Source: Lates calcarifer
Taxonomy: Eukaryota; Chordata; Actinopteri; Centropomidae
Assembly (NCBI RefSeq): GCF_001640805.2
Contig: NC_066856.1
Coordinates: 1,497,937-1,561,936 of the forward strand
Direction: 5' to 3'
DNA: 64,000 nt
The translations under genes were made by a program, and so were the position numbers. Below, piece after piece: positions 41,668 to 53,778 of the stretch; within the stretch, counting starts at the first letter, position 1, and each line of letters starts with the position of its first letter. The notes under the pieces were generated by a model, which saw only the letters and a program-made list of their open reading frames with translations, searched no databases and was not told where the DNA came from.

Positions 41668-43352
41668 AACATGTACTAATTGTTGACACTGTATCCACCC
41701 AAGCTGGAGAAGCAGCTGACCTATGAGAAATTTGTGGAGTGGACTCGTCCAGACATGATGTCTGAGGTTGAGGTTGATGTGAAGCTGCCTCAATTCAAGT
41801 TGGAGGAGACGTATGACCTGAAAGGCGTCCTGAAAAACATGGGCATGGTGGACGCTTTTTGATGACAAGAAGAGTGACTTCTCTGGTGAGATATTAAATC
41901 CATCATCCATTTATCAATGTCAGTTATCAATGCCAGGATCATGGTGAAAACAGGAGTGGCAGAGATACCCAGACTTTCTTTTCTTCTCTTGACCCTCCCT
42001 TCTCTAAACACTTGAATACCACCTTACACATGGGTAACTGGATGGTAAGAATAGAAATGTAGCTCTCATTCAGGCTTGCTCCTGCATATTAATTATTGTA
42101 TACAGTGTAAATTCTCATAGGTAAACACATGAAAGTTCAATGTTATTTTTGTTTTTCTCTCTTCTGTGACAGGCATGTCTGGGACCAAAGACCTGATTCT
42201 GTCAGAAGTCATCCACAAGACTCATGTGGAGGTGAACGAGGAGGGAACTGAGGCTGCTGCTGCCACTGGCGCTTGTTTCCGTTTTTTGTCAGGGCGTATG
42301 TATTTCAATTTAGCCCACTTCATCGCAGACCACCCCCTTCCTCTTCTTCATCCGACATAACACCACCATGAGCGTTCTGTTCGCCGGCCGATTCTGCTCC
42401 CCTGTGTGAGCACTGTGTCCCCTCAGAGCAGTGTGACTCCACAGGTGGAGGTTACGTGGGATGTAGCTACACTCAAACAGTCCACAGCCCCTCTGCATTG
42501 CTCTAGCTATAAATCACATTTCCCCTCTCAGTTACTTTTACAAAGTGTAAAATGTGGCTCTGCACAGTGCACCCTCACATTTACATCCAGGTGCTGCTGC
42601 CCTCAGTCTGTTGCTTGTGCTGAATCCCAAACTTTTTCTGATGATTATCTGTATGTTTTGAAATGGTCTTTGCTTGTAGGTGAGCAGAAAATCCCTGTGT
42701 ATCTTTTTACTGTCTGAGAGAAGCTGCTGAGCTGTTGCACTTACACATCTTTGAAATGTAACTTTACCATCCCAGTCAGTCGAACATGGAGTTTCATGTC
42801 AGTTAATGAATCTAAACTATGGCTGCACTTTGTATCCTCCTGCTTGCATAACTGGAATAAAGGAGTTTGGTTTGAAAACACAGTGTGCCGTGTTTTTCTT
42901 TCAGAATTCTTTGGGTTATAAAAGTGTTTGTGCTGAATTCTCTCAGGCTTCATGTTGTAGCCACCAACATTTCCTCAGGCTGGAGCCAGTGAGAGCAGGA
43001 GGCCAGTAGAGGGCGCTGCTGCCTGTGGAGCTGTTAAAGAGACAAAATCATCTGCTCTTTGAGCTTCTGAGAGCCTCTGATTTCCTCCATCAGGTTGTAT
43101 CAGACTCCTGTAACCTCATGGTGGCTACGCCCTATGGTTTGAGCCTGAGACCTCGGAGCCTCTGAAAAGCCTTATTGATAGATCTCTGCTGTATTCACAA
43201 GGTCAGTATGTTAAGGAGCTAACTCCATACAAACTGTTCAAAACACACAGAGTCACTGAGAGAGAGACAGGCAGTGGAAACAGAGGGAGGGAGAGAACAG
43301 AGGATGGAGAGAGAGATGAACAGAAAGAACATAATGTTGAAGACAGAGGGAC

Positions 43353-43386
<34 letters not shown>

Positions 43387-43498
43387 CAGCTTATAGAAAT
43401 GTAGACACAGACAAGAAGCTGAGAGAAAGAGAAGAGGAGACACAGCAAAGACTCAAACAGTTTGACATAATCTTGGGCAGACGTGCAATGTTTCCACT

Positions 43499-43909
43499 TG
43501 TGGTATATATGATGGTGATGATGTGAAGATGATGAAGAGGAGATCTCCGCTGACACTGTCTTGCTTGAATATAGAAGTTTATTACAAAGAAGTTCAGCAT
43601 CAAAACAAGCACTGCAGTAGCTTGTGAGAGGATCCGAGCCAATATGGATCTCTCTCCTAACAGCTCTCAACATCAGTATATATATATGTTAGTCATCTCT
43701 ACGATTTATAGCGAGACATCGGGCTCTCACTCAATGACCTCACTTTTCCAAGAAACAGAGAGAAGGGAAGAAAGGTCCTCTCCCTGTCCCTTATATATAT
43801 ATGTTCATGGCTACTAACCTAAACATGAACCCAAAGAATAGAAAGACATACATGGAGCTTCAGGCATTCCAAGAAAGTAAAAACCATATATGGAACGTCA
43901 GACACTACA
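43499..43909 (-). mobile_element. Solo LTR upstream of serpin S3
   Basis: Copy of the LTR at 37497-37907, with the same CACT flanks. Because the site and sequence are the same, it was carried along by tandem duplication and is not an independent insertion. Confidence 0.75.
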
Positions 43910-44056
43910 CACTAATGTCTTGAAATGCATATATACGTAGATAAGGAGGAGAACACAGCATCTACTGACTATTGATTATTATCTAACACTATTTCCTGCA
44001 TCAAGACTATGTGGAGGATGTTCTCATCTCTGTCGAGTGTCGTGTTACTTCTGTGT

Positions 44057-44153
44057 TGCAACTTCCACTGAAGTCTGACTCATTCCCTGTTTATAATAAT
44101 AGAGTGGATTCAGGAGTTGGATCAGTGTGGAACAGCAGGAACAGTGTCTGACA
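44057..44153 (+). promoter_or_regulatory. Promoter and non-coding exon 1 of serpin S3
   Basis: TTTATAAT box and GTCTGACA|GTAAGT donor after 44153, with the same 30-base exon deletion and short intron 1 as S2. Confidence 0.5.
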
Positions 44154-44727
44154 GTAAGTAGAGGGTGTTTTCCATTCAGATCGTGACAGCAGGATTCACA
44201 TATTTGCTCTGTTTGTTGAACAGTAGGAAATCTAAACGGGACAGTCATCCTACTTCAAAGCTAGATTTCTCATCATGTGAAAACATCTGTTTCCCTGCTG
44301 GCTTAAATTCCCAGGTCCCAGTGAATAACAGATAAGAATTTATATCGTGTGCTCGAAATGCGCACAAGATAAAATTTGCTGTCAGGGTTTAATTGATTCG
44401 TTTACAGGTTTTGGAACTGTCGCAGCTTTTAAACATTACGTCAGTGTCAGAAAACACAGTGCATCACAGTTTGTTGCAGTGGTCATAATGTTATGGCTGA
44501 TTGGTGCACACTTATCCTGTGTGTATGAATTTACCAAAACTAAATAATTAATTAAAATGTGGGAATGACTTGCATCTCGTGCAGATGAAATCGCACTTTG
44601 AGCACTCAGTGTAGTAAACCATGTCCTCGATATGTATCTTTTTCTCAATGATAAGCAGCACTAACCAGATGAAGAGTATATATGATTGTAATGATGAACG
44701 TACTGCTCTGCTTTCTTTGCAGACACG

Positions 44728-47642
44728 ATGGCATCACCAGCCCCTCTGTCCAAGGCCAACACCACCTTCTGTCTGGATCTGTTCAGAAAGCTGAGCGACA
44801 ACGACAACACTGCAAATGTCTTCTTCTCTCCTTTTAGCATCTCTTCAGCCCTGGCTATGGTGATGCTGGGAGCCAGAGGAAACACAGCCACACAGATGTC
44901 AGAGGTACATGACACGTGGCAGGATGGTGTTGATCTTTGATAAGCAGCCCCCACAAAAACTCTGTGTCCTGATAAAGATTTCTGACCAAATGAAATCATC
45001 AGAAACAGCGCAGCCATAGCTATAGTTATCACTCTGATGTTGCTCTTTAATGCTCTGTATTGTCTTGTATCTGGACAATATTTAGCATGAAACATCTCCC
45101 AGACAGTTGGACTATTCCTTTAAGTTTAAACTTAATGGACTGTACTTATATAGCGCTTTTCTAGTCTTTTCGACCACTCAAAGCGCTTTACACTACAGAT
45201 CACATTCACCCCATTCACACACATTCATACAGCACATATTCTATATTTAATGTGCTTTCTAAACACATTCACACACCGATGTGAAACACACACATCGGAG
45301 GCAATTTGGGGTTCAGTATCTTGCCCAAGGATACTTCAGCATGCAGACTGGAGGAGCCGGGAATCGAACCACCGACCTTCTGATTGGTGGACGACTGCTC
45401 TACCTCCTAAGCCACAGCCGCTACTTTCTGTACATTGACTTGTTCTATATCAAATGAATGTTTTCTCTAACACCTCTTGTCGACTTTGTCCACAGTGTCT
45501 GAAAACCCAGGACTGTCAGGACGTCCACACCAGCTTTACCCAACTGCTGACTGAGTTCAACAAGGCAGATGCTCTGTACGCCCTCAGTGTGGCCAACAGA
45601 CTGTACGGGGAACAGTCCTACCAGTTTATTGAGGTGTGTGTTTCAGCATGTGTGTAACTGTGCACCTCATTGACTGGTCATAGTTTGTTTTAAGAATGTC
45701 AAGGTGGAGAAAATGAGAGGCTGAGATAGGAATCTTTAAGCTTCAAGTAAAAAAGGAGTGGCTGAGGGAGTGGGTAGGAGGCCAGCATACAAGCAGGTGG
45801 AGCGGTGACTGTGAAAATACTCTCCTGGCTGTGATGACTATAAATTCCACAAAGTCAAATAAAGAGATTGTTGTGTTTGGGTGGTCACAATCAGTAAATG
45901 TGTTGTTGACGGTTTCAGGATTTCTTAACACAAACCAGGAAGCTCTACAACGCTGAGCTGGAGTCAGTGGACTTCAAAACCAGCTCTGAGGCAGCAAGAG
46001 TCAACATCAACAGCTGGGTGGAGAAGCAGACACAAGGTGAATCACACACACTAACATACACACCATCAGTTTATAGCATGAGCCCCTCCACAATATGTCA
46101 AAGAACCTGCTGTGTTTCAAAGGTTTTTTAATCTTTCTTGCTGATGTTTCATGTAACTACAGTCTGTTGGATGGAAACGTTGCTGTGGTCTCTGTGACGT
46201 TACTTCTCACTGCTTCCATGTGGTTTCAGGTAAAATCAGAGACATGCTGCCCAAAGATGTACTGGACAATGACAGCAGGCTGGTGCTGGTCAATGCCATG
46301 TACTTTAAAGGCACCTGGAACAAAACGTTTGAGCGGATAGATACTTATGATGCTAAGTTCAGACTCAACAAGGTGAAACTGCACAAAGAAACACTCAATG
46401 AACTCTGACTGACTAATTCAGTAACTTTTATTAAAGAGTGCTTCTTGTGTTTGTTGTCTTCAGAGTGACACTAAGCCAGTGAAGATGATGAACAAGACAG
46501 CTGACTTTCCTCTTGCCTCCATTCCTGAGGCCAACTGCCAGGTAATTAAACAACTGATTAATCAGTCAATATCAGTTACTAAAGGTCCAGTGTGTAACAT
46601 TTACAGGGATCTAGTAGTAGAGTATAATTTATAAAAACATGGTTTTATTATCATGGAGTTGGCCATGTTGTGCTGCCATGTTTCTACAGTAGAACAGAAC
46701 AGACAAACCGAACCAAACAGTTACCAATGTAGGGCTTTTCACGTTTTTATGTTGACATTCCACCCTGTCACAGTCTGTCACATGTCAGCCACTACCTACA
46801 GTTTAACAGAGTAACAACTAAATGAAACATCTAAATATGCAGCGATTCCCTGAGGGTGACTGCTATGGGGTGTTGTGGTTTTAGAATAATTGATAATAAT
46901 CAACAAACTTGCAGGAGTTGTCAGCCTATCATGCCCCTGTTCCTCCATGAAACAGGAGGAGAGGAGAGAAACACAGCTGTAAGTGACAACAAAACGTGAC
47001 AGACTCTCACACTGAGCTGAAATGAAATGAGTGCACATAAACCATAAATAAAATATTTTGTTGTCTTGACAGAGTAGCTTAATTGATGCAGAAGTTGGCG
47101 CCATTTTCTCACCTTTTGGCTACCGTAGCCTCTCCAACACGCTTGCAGAGGGAGAGTTCAGGGGACAGATTTTCAGTTGTCTTGCAATTGGTATTCTCAC
47201 TACTAGATGCCACTAAATCCTACACACTGCTCCTTTAAATGATCAGGTAATAACTACATAACATTAGTCATAATTATCTTTGTTAAATAAGCCACTCTAC
47301 TCCACTAGTTTGTTTGTCTTCCTGTCAGCAGAATATTTAGTTAAAATGTGTGATGAGATTCTCATCAAATTTTATGGACAGCTACAAAAGGAACTAGTGC
47401 AACCTTTGACAAACCTTTGAAAAACAGTCCTGTGTTAATGGTTTTGTTTGTTGAATATAATCCTCATAAATCATCTTTGTTCAGTCCTAAAAGTCAGAGC
47501 AGTGTCTAAACAGTCTGAGCTGTAATGTGTGAAACTCTGTCGTACAGATCCTAGAGATGCCTTACAAAGGGAAGGAGCTCAGCATGCTCATCTTTCTACC
47601 TAATGAGATAGAGGATGATACCACCGGTCTGGAGAAGGTAGA

Positions 47643-47675
<33 letters not shown>

Positions 47676-48415
47676 AACATGTACTAATTGTTGACACTGT
47701 ATCCACCCAAGCTGGAGAAGCAGCTGACCTATGAGAAATTTGTGGAGTGGACTCGTCCAGACATGATGTCTGAGGTTGAGGTTGATGTGAAGCTGCCTCA
47801 ATTCAAGTTGGAGGAGACGTATGACCTGAAAGGCGTCCTGAAAAACATGGGCATGGTGGACGCTTTTTATGACAAGAAGAGTGACTTCTCTGGTGAGATA
47901 TTAAATCCATCATCCATTTATCAATGTCAGTTATCAATGCCAGGATCATGGTGAAAACAGGAGTGGCAGAGATACCCAGACTTTCTTTTCTTCTCTTGAC
48001 CCTCCCTTCTCTAAACACTTGAATACCACCTTACACATGGGTAACTGGATGGTAAGAATAGAAATGTAGCTCTCATTCAGGCTTGCTCCTGCATATTAAT
48101 TATTGTATACAGTGTAAATTCTCATAGGTAAACACATGAAAGTTCAATGTTATTTTTGTTTTTCTCTCTTCTGTGACAGGCATGTCTGGGACCAAAGACC
48201 TGGTTCTGTCAGAGGTCATCCACAAGACTCATGTGGAGGTGAACGAGGAGGGAACTGAGGCTGCTGCTGCCACTGGCGCTTGTTTCCGTTTTTTGTCAGG
48301 GCGTATGTATTTCAATTTAGCCCACTTCATCGCAGACCACCCCTTCCTCTTCTTCATCCGACATAACACCACCATGAGCGTTCTGTTCGCCGGCCGATTC
48401 TGCTCCCCTGTGTGA
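44728..48415 (+). CDS. Serpin S3: clade B serpin, 386 aa, array copy 3
   Basis: Coding exons: 44728-44904, 45496-45633, 45919-46036, 46230-46372, 46464-46541, 47548-47637, 47712-47892 and 48180-48415; all frames join and no stop intervenes. Starts [20 protein letters not shown]. The reactive loop is C-F-R-F-L|S-G-R, as in S1 and S2 (P1 Leu, P1' Ser, by counting from P15 Gly). Differences from S1 include Pro for Ser at position 4, DALYALS for DAPYALS in exon 3, Tyr for Asp in VDAFYDKK (exon 8) and LVLSEV for LILSEV in exon 9. No CD-loop exon. AATAAA at 48861-48866. The unit upstream carries the solo LTR and the shortened intron 1, so S2 and S3 are the youngest pair. Intact. Confidence 0.92.
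45137..45420 (-). mobile_element. tRNA-derived SINE in intron 2 of serpin S3
   Basis: Same element and position as at 33141-33424 in S1. Confidence 0.8.
46580..47237. mobile_element. MITE in intron 6 of serpin S3
   Basis: Same element and position as at 34584-35241 in S1. Confidence 0.75.
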
Positions 48416-49322
48416 GCGCTGTGTCCCCCAGAGCAGTGTGACTCCACAGGTGGAGGTTACGTGGGATGTAGCTACGCTCAAACAGTCCACAGCCCCTCTG
48501 CATTGCTCTAGCTATAAATCACATTTCCCCTCTCAGTTACTTTTACAAAGTGTAAAATGTGGCTCTGCACAGTGCACCCTCACATTTACATCCAGGTGCT
48601 GCTGCCCTCAGTCTGTGGCTTGTGCTGAATCCCAAACTTTTTCTGATGATTATCTGTATGTTTTGAAATGGTCTTTGCTTGTAGGTGAGCAGAAAATCCC
48701 TGTGTATCTTTTTACTGTCTGAGAGAAGCTGCTGAGCTGTTGCACTTACACATCTTTGAAATGTAACTTTACCATCCCAGTCAGTCGAACATGGAGTTTC
48801 ATGTCAGTTAATGAATCTAAACTATGGCTGCACTTTGTATCCTCCTGCTTGCATAACTGGAATAAAGGAGTTTGGTTTGAAAACACAGTGTGCCGTGTTT
48901 TTCTTTCAGAATTCTTTGGGTTATAAAAGTGTTTGTGCTGAATTCTCTCAGGCTTCATGTTGTAGCCACCAACATTTCCTCAGGCTGGAGCCAGTGAGAG
49001 CAGGAGGCCAGTAGAGGGCGCTGCTGCCTGTGGAGCTGTTAAAGAGACAAAATCATCTGCTCTTTGAGCTTCTGAGAGCCTCTGATTTCCTCCATCAGGT
49101 TGTATCAGACTCCTGTAACCTCATGGTGGCTACGCCCTATGGTTTGAGCCTGAGACCTCGGAGCCTCTGAAAAGCCTTATTGATAGATCTCTGCTGTATT
49201 CACAAGGTCAGTATGTTAAGGAGCTAACTCCATACAAACTGTTCAAAACACACAGAGTCACTGAGAGAGAGACAGGCAGTGGAAACAGAGGGAGGGAGAG
49301 AACAGAGGATGGACAGAGGGAC

Positions 49323-49369
<47 letters not shown>

Positions 49370-49639
49370 AGCTTATGGAAATGTGGACACAGACAAGAAG
49401 CTGAGAGAAAGAGAAGAAGAGACACAGCAAAGACTCAAACAGTTTGACATAATCTTGGACAGACGTGCAATGTTTCCACTAATGTCTTGAAATGCATATA
49501 TATGTAGATAAGGAGGAGAACACAGCATCTACTGACTATTGATTATTATCTAACACTATTTCCTGCATCAAGACTATGTGGAGGATGTTCTCATCTCTGT
49601 CGAGTGTCGTGTTACTTCTGTGTTGCAACTTCCACTGAA

Positions 49640-49745
49640 GTCTGACTCATTCCCTGTTTATAATAATAGAGTGGATTCAGGCGGAGTTGGACACAAATCT
49701 GAAAGAGTCCGGATCAGTGTGGAACAGCAGGAACAGTGTCTGACA
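49640..49745 (+). promoter_or_regulatory. Promoter and non-coding exon 1 of serpin S4
   Basis: TTTATAAT box and GTCTGACA|GTAAGT donor after 49745, in the long version shared with S1. There is no LTR upstream; its empty insertion site lies near 49478. A (GA)n run lies at about 49329-49368. Confidence 0.5.
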
Positions 49746-50354
49746 GTAAGTAGAGGGTGTTTTCCATTCAGATCGTGACAGCAGGATTCACATATTTGCT
49801 CTGTTTGTTGAACAGTAGGAAATCTAAACGGGACAGTCATCCTACTTCAAAGCTAGATTTCTCATCATGTGAAAACATCTGTTTCCCTGCTGGCTTAAAT
49901 TCCCAGGTCCCAGTGAATAACGGAGCAGTGCAAAGTCTGACCAGGATCTCACTGCTCTCCATACCTGGTTTACACACATGTAGGACTCTGACAGCAGGTT
50001 TGGATTCTCTGATCTGACTAAACTATGTGAAACTAAGGCGCTGAAACAGAGTCCGGATCAGGAACTGGCAGACTCAGCAAGTAACAAACACAGAGCCACA
50101 GAGCCCCGGATTGGTTATAGACAGATAAGAATTTATATCGCGTGCTCGAGATGACGCACGAGATAAAATTCGCTGTCAGGGTTTAATTAATTCGTTTCCA
50201 GGTTTTGGAACTGCCGCAGCTTTTAAACATTACAAACAATCAACTATCACAGCAGCGTCAGGCTCTCCCTCACCTGACGCACCAGACGCACAGGTGCGGG
50301 TGCGGACCAGTCTGCAGACCTGGATATCTTGGTTTGTATTCTCACGATTAGTGA

Positions 50355-50677
50355 CGGGGCAGAACGATGGAGCAGTGGTTAGCACTGTCGCCTCACAACA
50401 AGAGGGTTCGAACCCCGGTTCGCCCGGAGTTTGGATGGATGTGGATGTGGATGGATGTGTGTACCTCTCTCCAGGTACTCCTGCCTCCTTCCACAGTCTG
50501 AAAGCATAGGTTGATTGATGACTCTAAATTGTGTGAATGTGAGTGTGAATGGTTGTTTGTCTCTGTGTATCAGTCCAGTGATAAACTGGCGGTCTGTCCA
50601 GGGTGTACCCCACCTCTCACCCAGTGTCAGCTGGGACTGACTCCAGCCTTAAAGCAACATAGATAATGGATGGATGA
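50355..50677 (+). mobile_element. tRNA-derived SINE in intron 1 of serpin S4
   Basis: Same element and position as at 31771-32093 in S1, including the B box GGTTCGAACCC and the AATGGATGGATGA tail. Confidence 0.8.
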
Positions 50678-51315
50678 TTAATTACAGCTTAATGTATTAT
50701 GCATTTAATTAATATAATTACACTAACTGATGATGCCTTGATAGCTGATAATCAACACTGACATTTGAAGTAAGAAGCAGAAAAAAATGAGCAACGTTGA
50801 CAAGAGCCAGATTGTGATGGCAGGACAACTGGGTCAGAGCATCTCCAGAACTGCCTCTTGTGGGATGTTCCCGGTCTGTAGTGGTCAGGACCAAGGAAGG
50901 AAAAACGGTGAACCGGCGACAAAAGGCTCATTGATGCACGTGGGGAGCGAAGGCTGGACTGTGCGGTCATAAATAGAATAGCTACTGTAGCTCAAACAGC
51001 TGAAAAAGTAAATTCGGATTCAGATAGAAAGGCGTCAGAAAACACAGTGCATCACAGTTTGTTGCAGTGGTCATAATGTTATGGCTGATTGGTGCACACT
51101 TATCCTGTGTGTATGAATTTACCAAAACTAAATAATTAATTAAAATGTGGGAATGACTTGCATCTCGTGCAGATGAAATAGCACTTTGAGCACTCAGTGT
51201 AGTAAACCATGTCCTCGATATGTATCTTTTTCTCAATGATAAGCAGCACTAACCAGATGAAGAGTATATATGATTGTAATGATGAACGTACTGCTCTGCT
51301 TTCTTTGCAGACACA

Positions 51316-53736
51316 ATGGCATCACCAGCCCCTCTGTCCAAGGCCAACACCACCTTCTGTCTGGATCTGTTCAGAAAGCTGAGCGACAACGACAACACTG
51401 CAAATGTCTTCTTCTCTCCTTTTAGCATCTCTTCAGCCCTGGCTATGGTGATGCTGGGAGCCAGAGGAAACACAGCCACACAGATATCAGAGGTACATGA
51501 CACGTGGCAGGATGGTGTTGCTACTTGCTACTTTCTGTACATTGACTTGTTCTATATCAAATGAATGTTTTCTCTAACACCTCTTGTCGACTTTGTCCAC
51601 AGTGTCTGAAAACCCAGGACTGTCAGGACGTCCACACCAGCTTTACCCAACTGCTGACTGAGTTCAACAAGGCAGATGCTCCGTACGCCCTCAGTGTGGC
51701 CAACAGACTGTACGGGGAACAGTCCTACCAGTTTGTTGAGGTGTGTGTTTCAGCATGTGTGTAAGTGTGCACCTCATTGACTGGTCATAGTTTGTTTTAA
51801 GAGTGTCAAGGTAGAGAAAATGAGAGGCTGAGATAGGAATCTTTAAGCTTCAAGTAAAAAAGGAGTGGCTGAGGGAGTGGGTAGGAGGCCAGCATACAAG
51901 CAGGTGGAGCGGTGACTGTGAAAATACTCTCCTGGCTGTGATGACTATAACTTCCACAAAGTCAAATAAAGAGATTGTTGTGTTTGGGTGGTCACAATCA
52001 GTAAATGTGTTGTTGACGGTTTCAGGATTTCTTAACACAAACCAGGAAGCTCTACAACGCTGAGCTGGAGTCAGTGGACTTCAAAACCAGCTCTGAGGCA
52101 GCAAGAGTCAACATCAACAGCTGGGTGGAGAAGCAGACACAAGGTGAATCACACACACTAACATACACACCATCAGTTTATAGCATGAGCCCCTCCACAA
52201 TATGTCAAAGAACCTGCTGTGTTTCAAAGGTTTTTTAATCGTTCTTGCTGATGTTTCATGTAACTACAGTCTGTTGGATGGAAACGTTGCTGTGGTCTCT
52301 GTGACGTTACTTCTCACTGCTTCCATGTGGTTTCAGGTAAAATCAGAGACATGCTGCCCAAAGATGTACTGGACAATGACAGCAGGCTGGTGCTGGTCAA
52401 TGCCATGTACTTTAAAGGCACCTGGAACAAAACGTTTGAGCGGATAGATACTTATGATGCTAAGTTCAGACTCAACAAGGTGAAACTGCACAAAGAAACA
52501 CTCAATGAACTCTGACTGACTAATTCAGTAACTTTTATTAAAGAGTGCTTCTTGTGTTTGTTGTCTTCAGAGTGACACTAAGCCAGTGAAGATGATGAAC
52601 AAGACAGCTGACTTTCCTCTTGCCTCCATTCCTGAGGCCAACTGCCAGGTAATTAAACAACTGATTAATCAGTCAATATCAGTTACTAAAGGTCCAGTGT
52701 GTAACATTTACAGGGATCTAGTAGTAGAGTATAATTTATAAAAACATGGTTTTATTATCATGGAGTTGGCCATGTTGTGCTGCCATGTTTCTACAGTAGA
52801 ACAGAACAGACAAACCGAACCAAACAGTTACCAATGTAGGGCTTTTCACGTTTTTATGTTGACATTCCACCCTGTCACAGTCTGTCACATGTCAGCCACT
52901 ACCTACAGTTTAACAGAGTAACAACTAAATGAAACATCTAAATATGCAGCGATTCCCTGAGGGTGACTGCTATGGGGTGTTGTGGTTTTAGAATAATTGA
53001 TAATAATCAACAAACTTGCAGGAGTTGTCAGCCTATCATGCCCCTGTTCCTCCATGAAACAGGAGGAGAGGAGAGAAACACAGCTGTAAGTGACAACAAA
53101 ACGTGACAGACTCTCACACTGAGCTGAAATGAAATGAGTGCACATAAACCATAAATAAAATATTTTGTTGTCTTGACAGAGTAGCTTAATTGATGCAGAA
53201 GTTGGCGCCATTTTCTCACCTTTTGGCTACCGTAGCCTCTCCAACACGCTTGCAGAGGGAGAGTTCAGGGGACAGATTTTCAGTTGTCTTGCAATTGGTA
53301 TTCTCACTACTAGATGCCACTAAATCCTACACACTGCTCCTTTAAATGATCAGGTAATAACTACATAACATTAGTCATAATTATCTTTGTTAAATAAGCC
53401 ACTCTACTTCACTACTTTGTTTGTCTTCCTGTCAGCAGAATATTTAGTTAAAATGGTCATCAAATTTTATGGACAGCTACAAAAGGAACTAGTGCAACCT
53501 TTGACAAACCTTTGAAAAACAGTCCTGTGTTAATGGTTTTGTTTGTTGAATATAATCCTCATAAATCATCTTTGTTCAGTCCTAAAAGTCAGAGCAGTGT
53601 CTAAACAGTCTGAGCTGTAATGTGTGAAACTCTGTCGTACAGATCCTAGAGATGCCTTACAAAGGGAAGGAGCTCAGCATGCTCATCTTTCTACCTAATG
53701 AGATAGAGGATGATACCACCGGTCTGGAGAAGGTAG

Positions 53737-53778
<42 letters not shown>

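Larger units (their letters stand above)
38726..42409 (+). pseudogene. Serpin S2: array copy 2, frameshifted in exons 8 and 9
   Basis: All coding exons are present: 38726-38902, 39494-39631, 39917-40034, 40228-40370, 40462-40539, 41538-41627, 41704-41885 and 42173-42409. Exon 8 is 182 rather than 181 nt because a T4 run has become T5 (41856-41860), giving GCT TTT TGA and ending the protein before the reactive loop. Exon 9 has a C4 run extended to C5 (42333-42337), and a third extra C follows in the 3'UTR near 42420. Everything else is almost identical to S3. As written the product would lack sheet-C strands, hinge and loop and could not inhibit. Three one-base homopolymer gains within 570 bases are as well explained by a sequencing/polishing error, in which case this would be an F/F-type serpin like S1 and S3. 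Confidence 0.8.
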
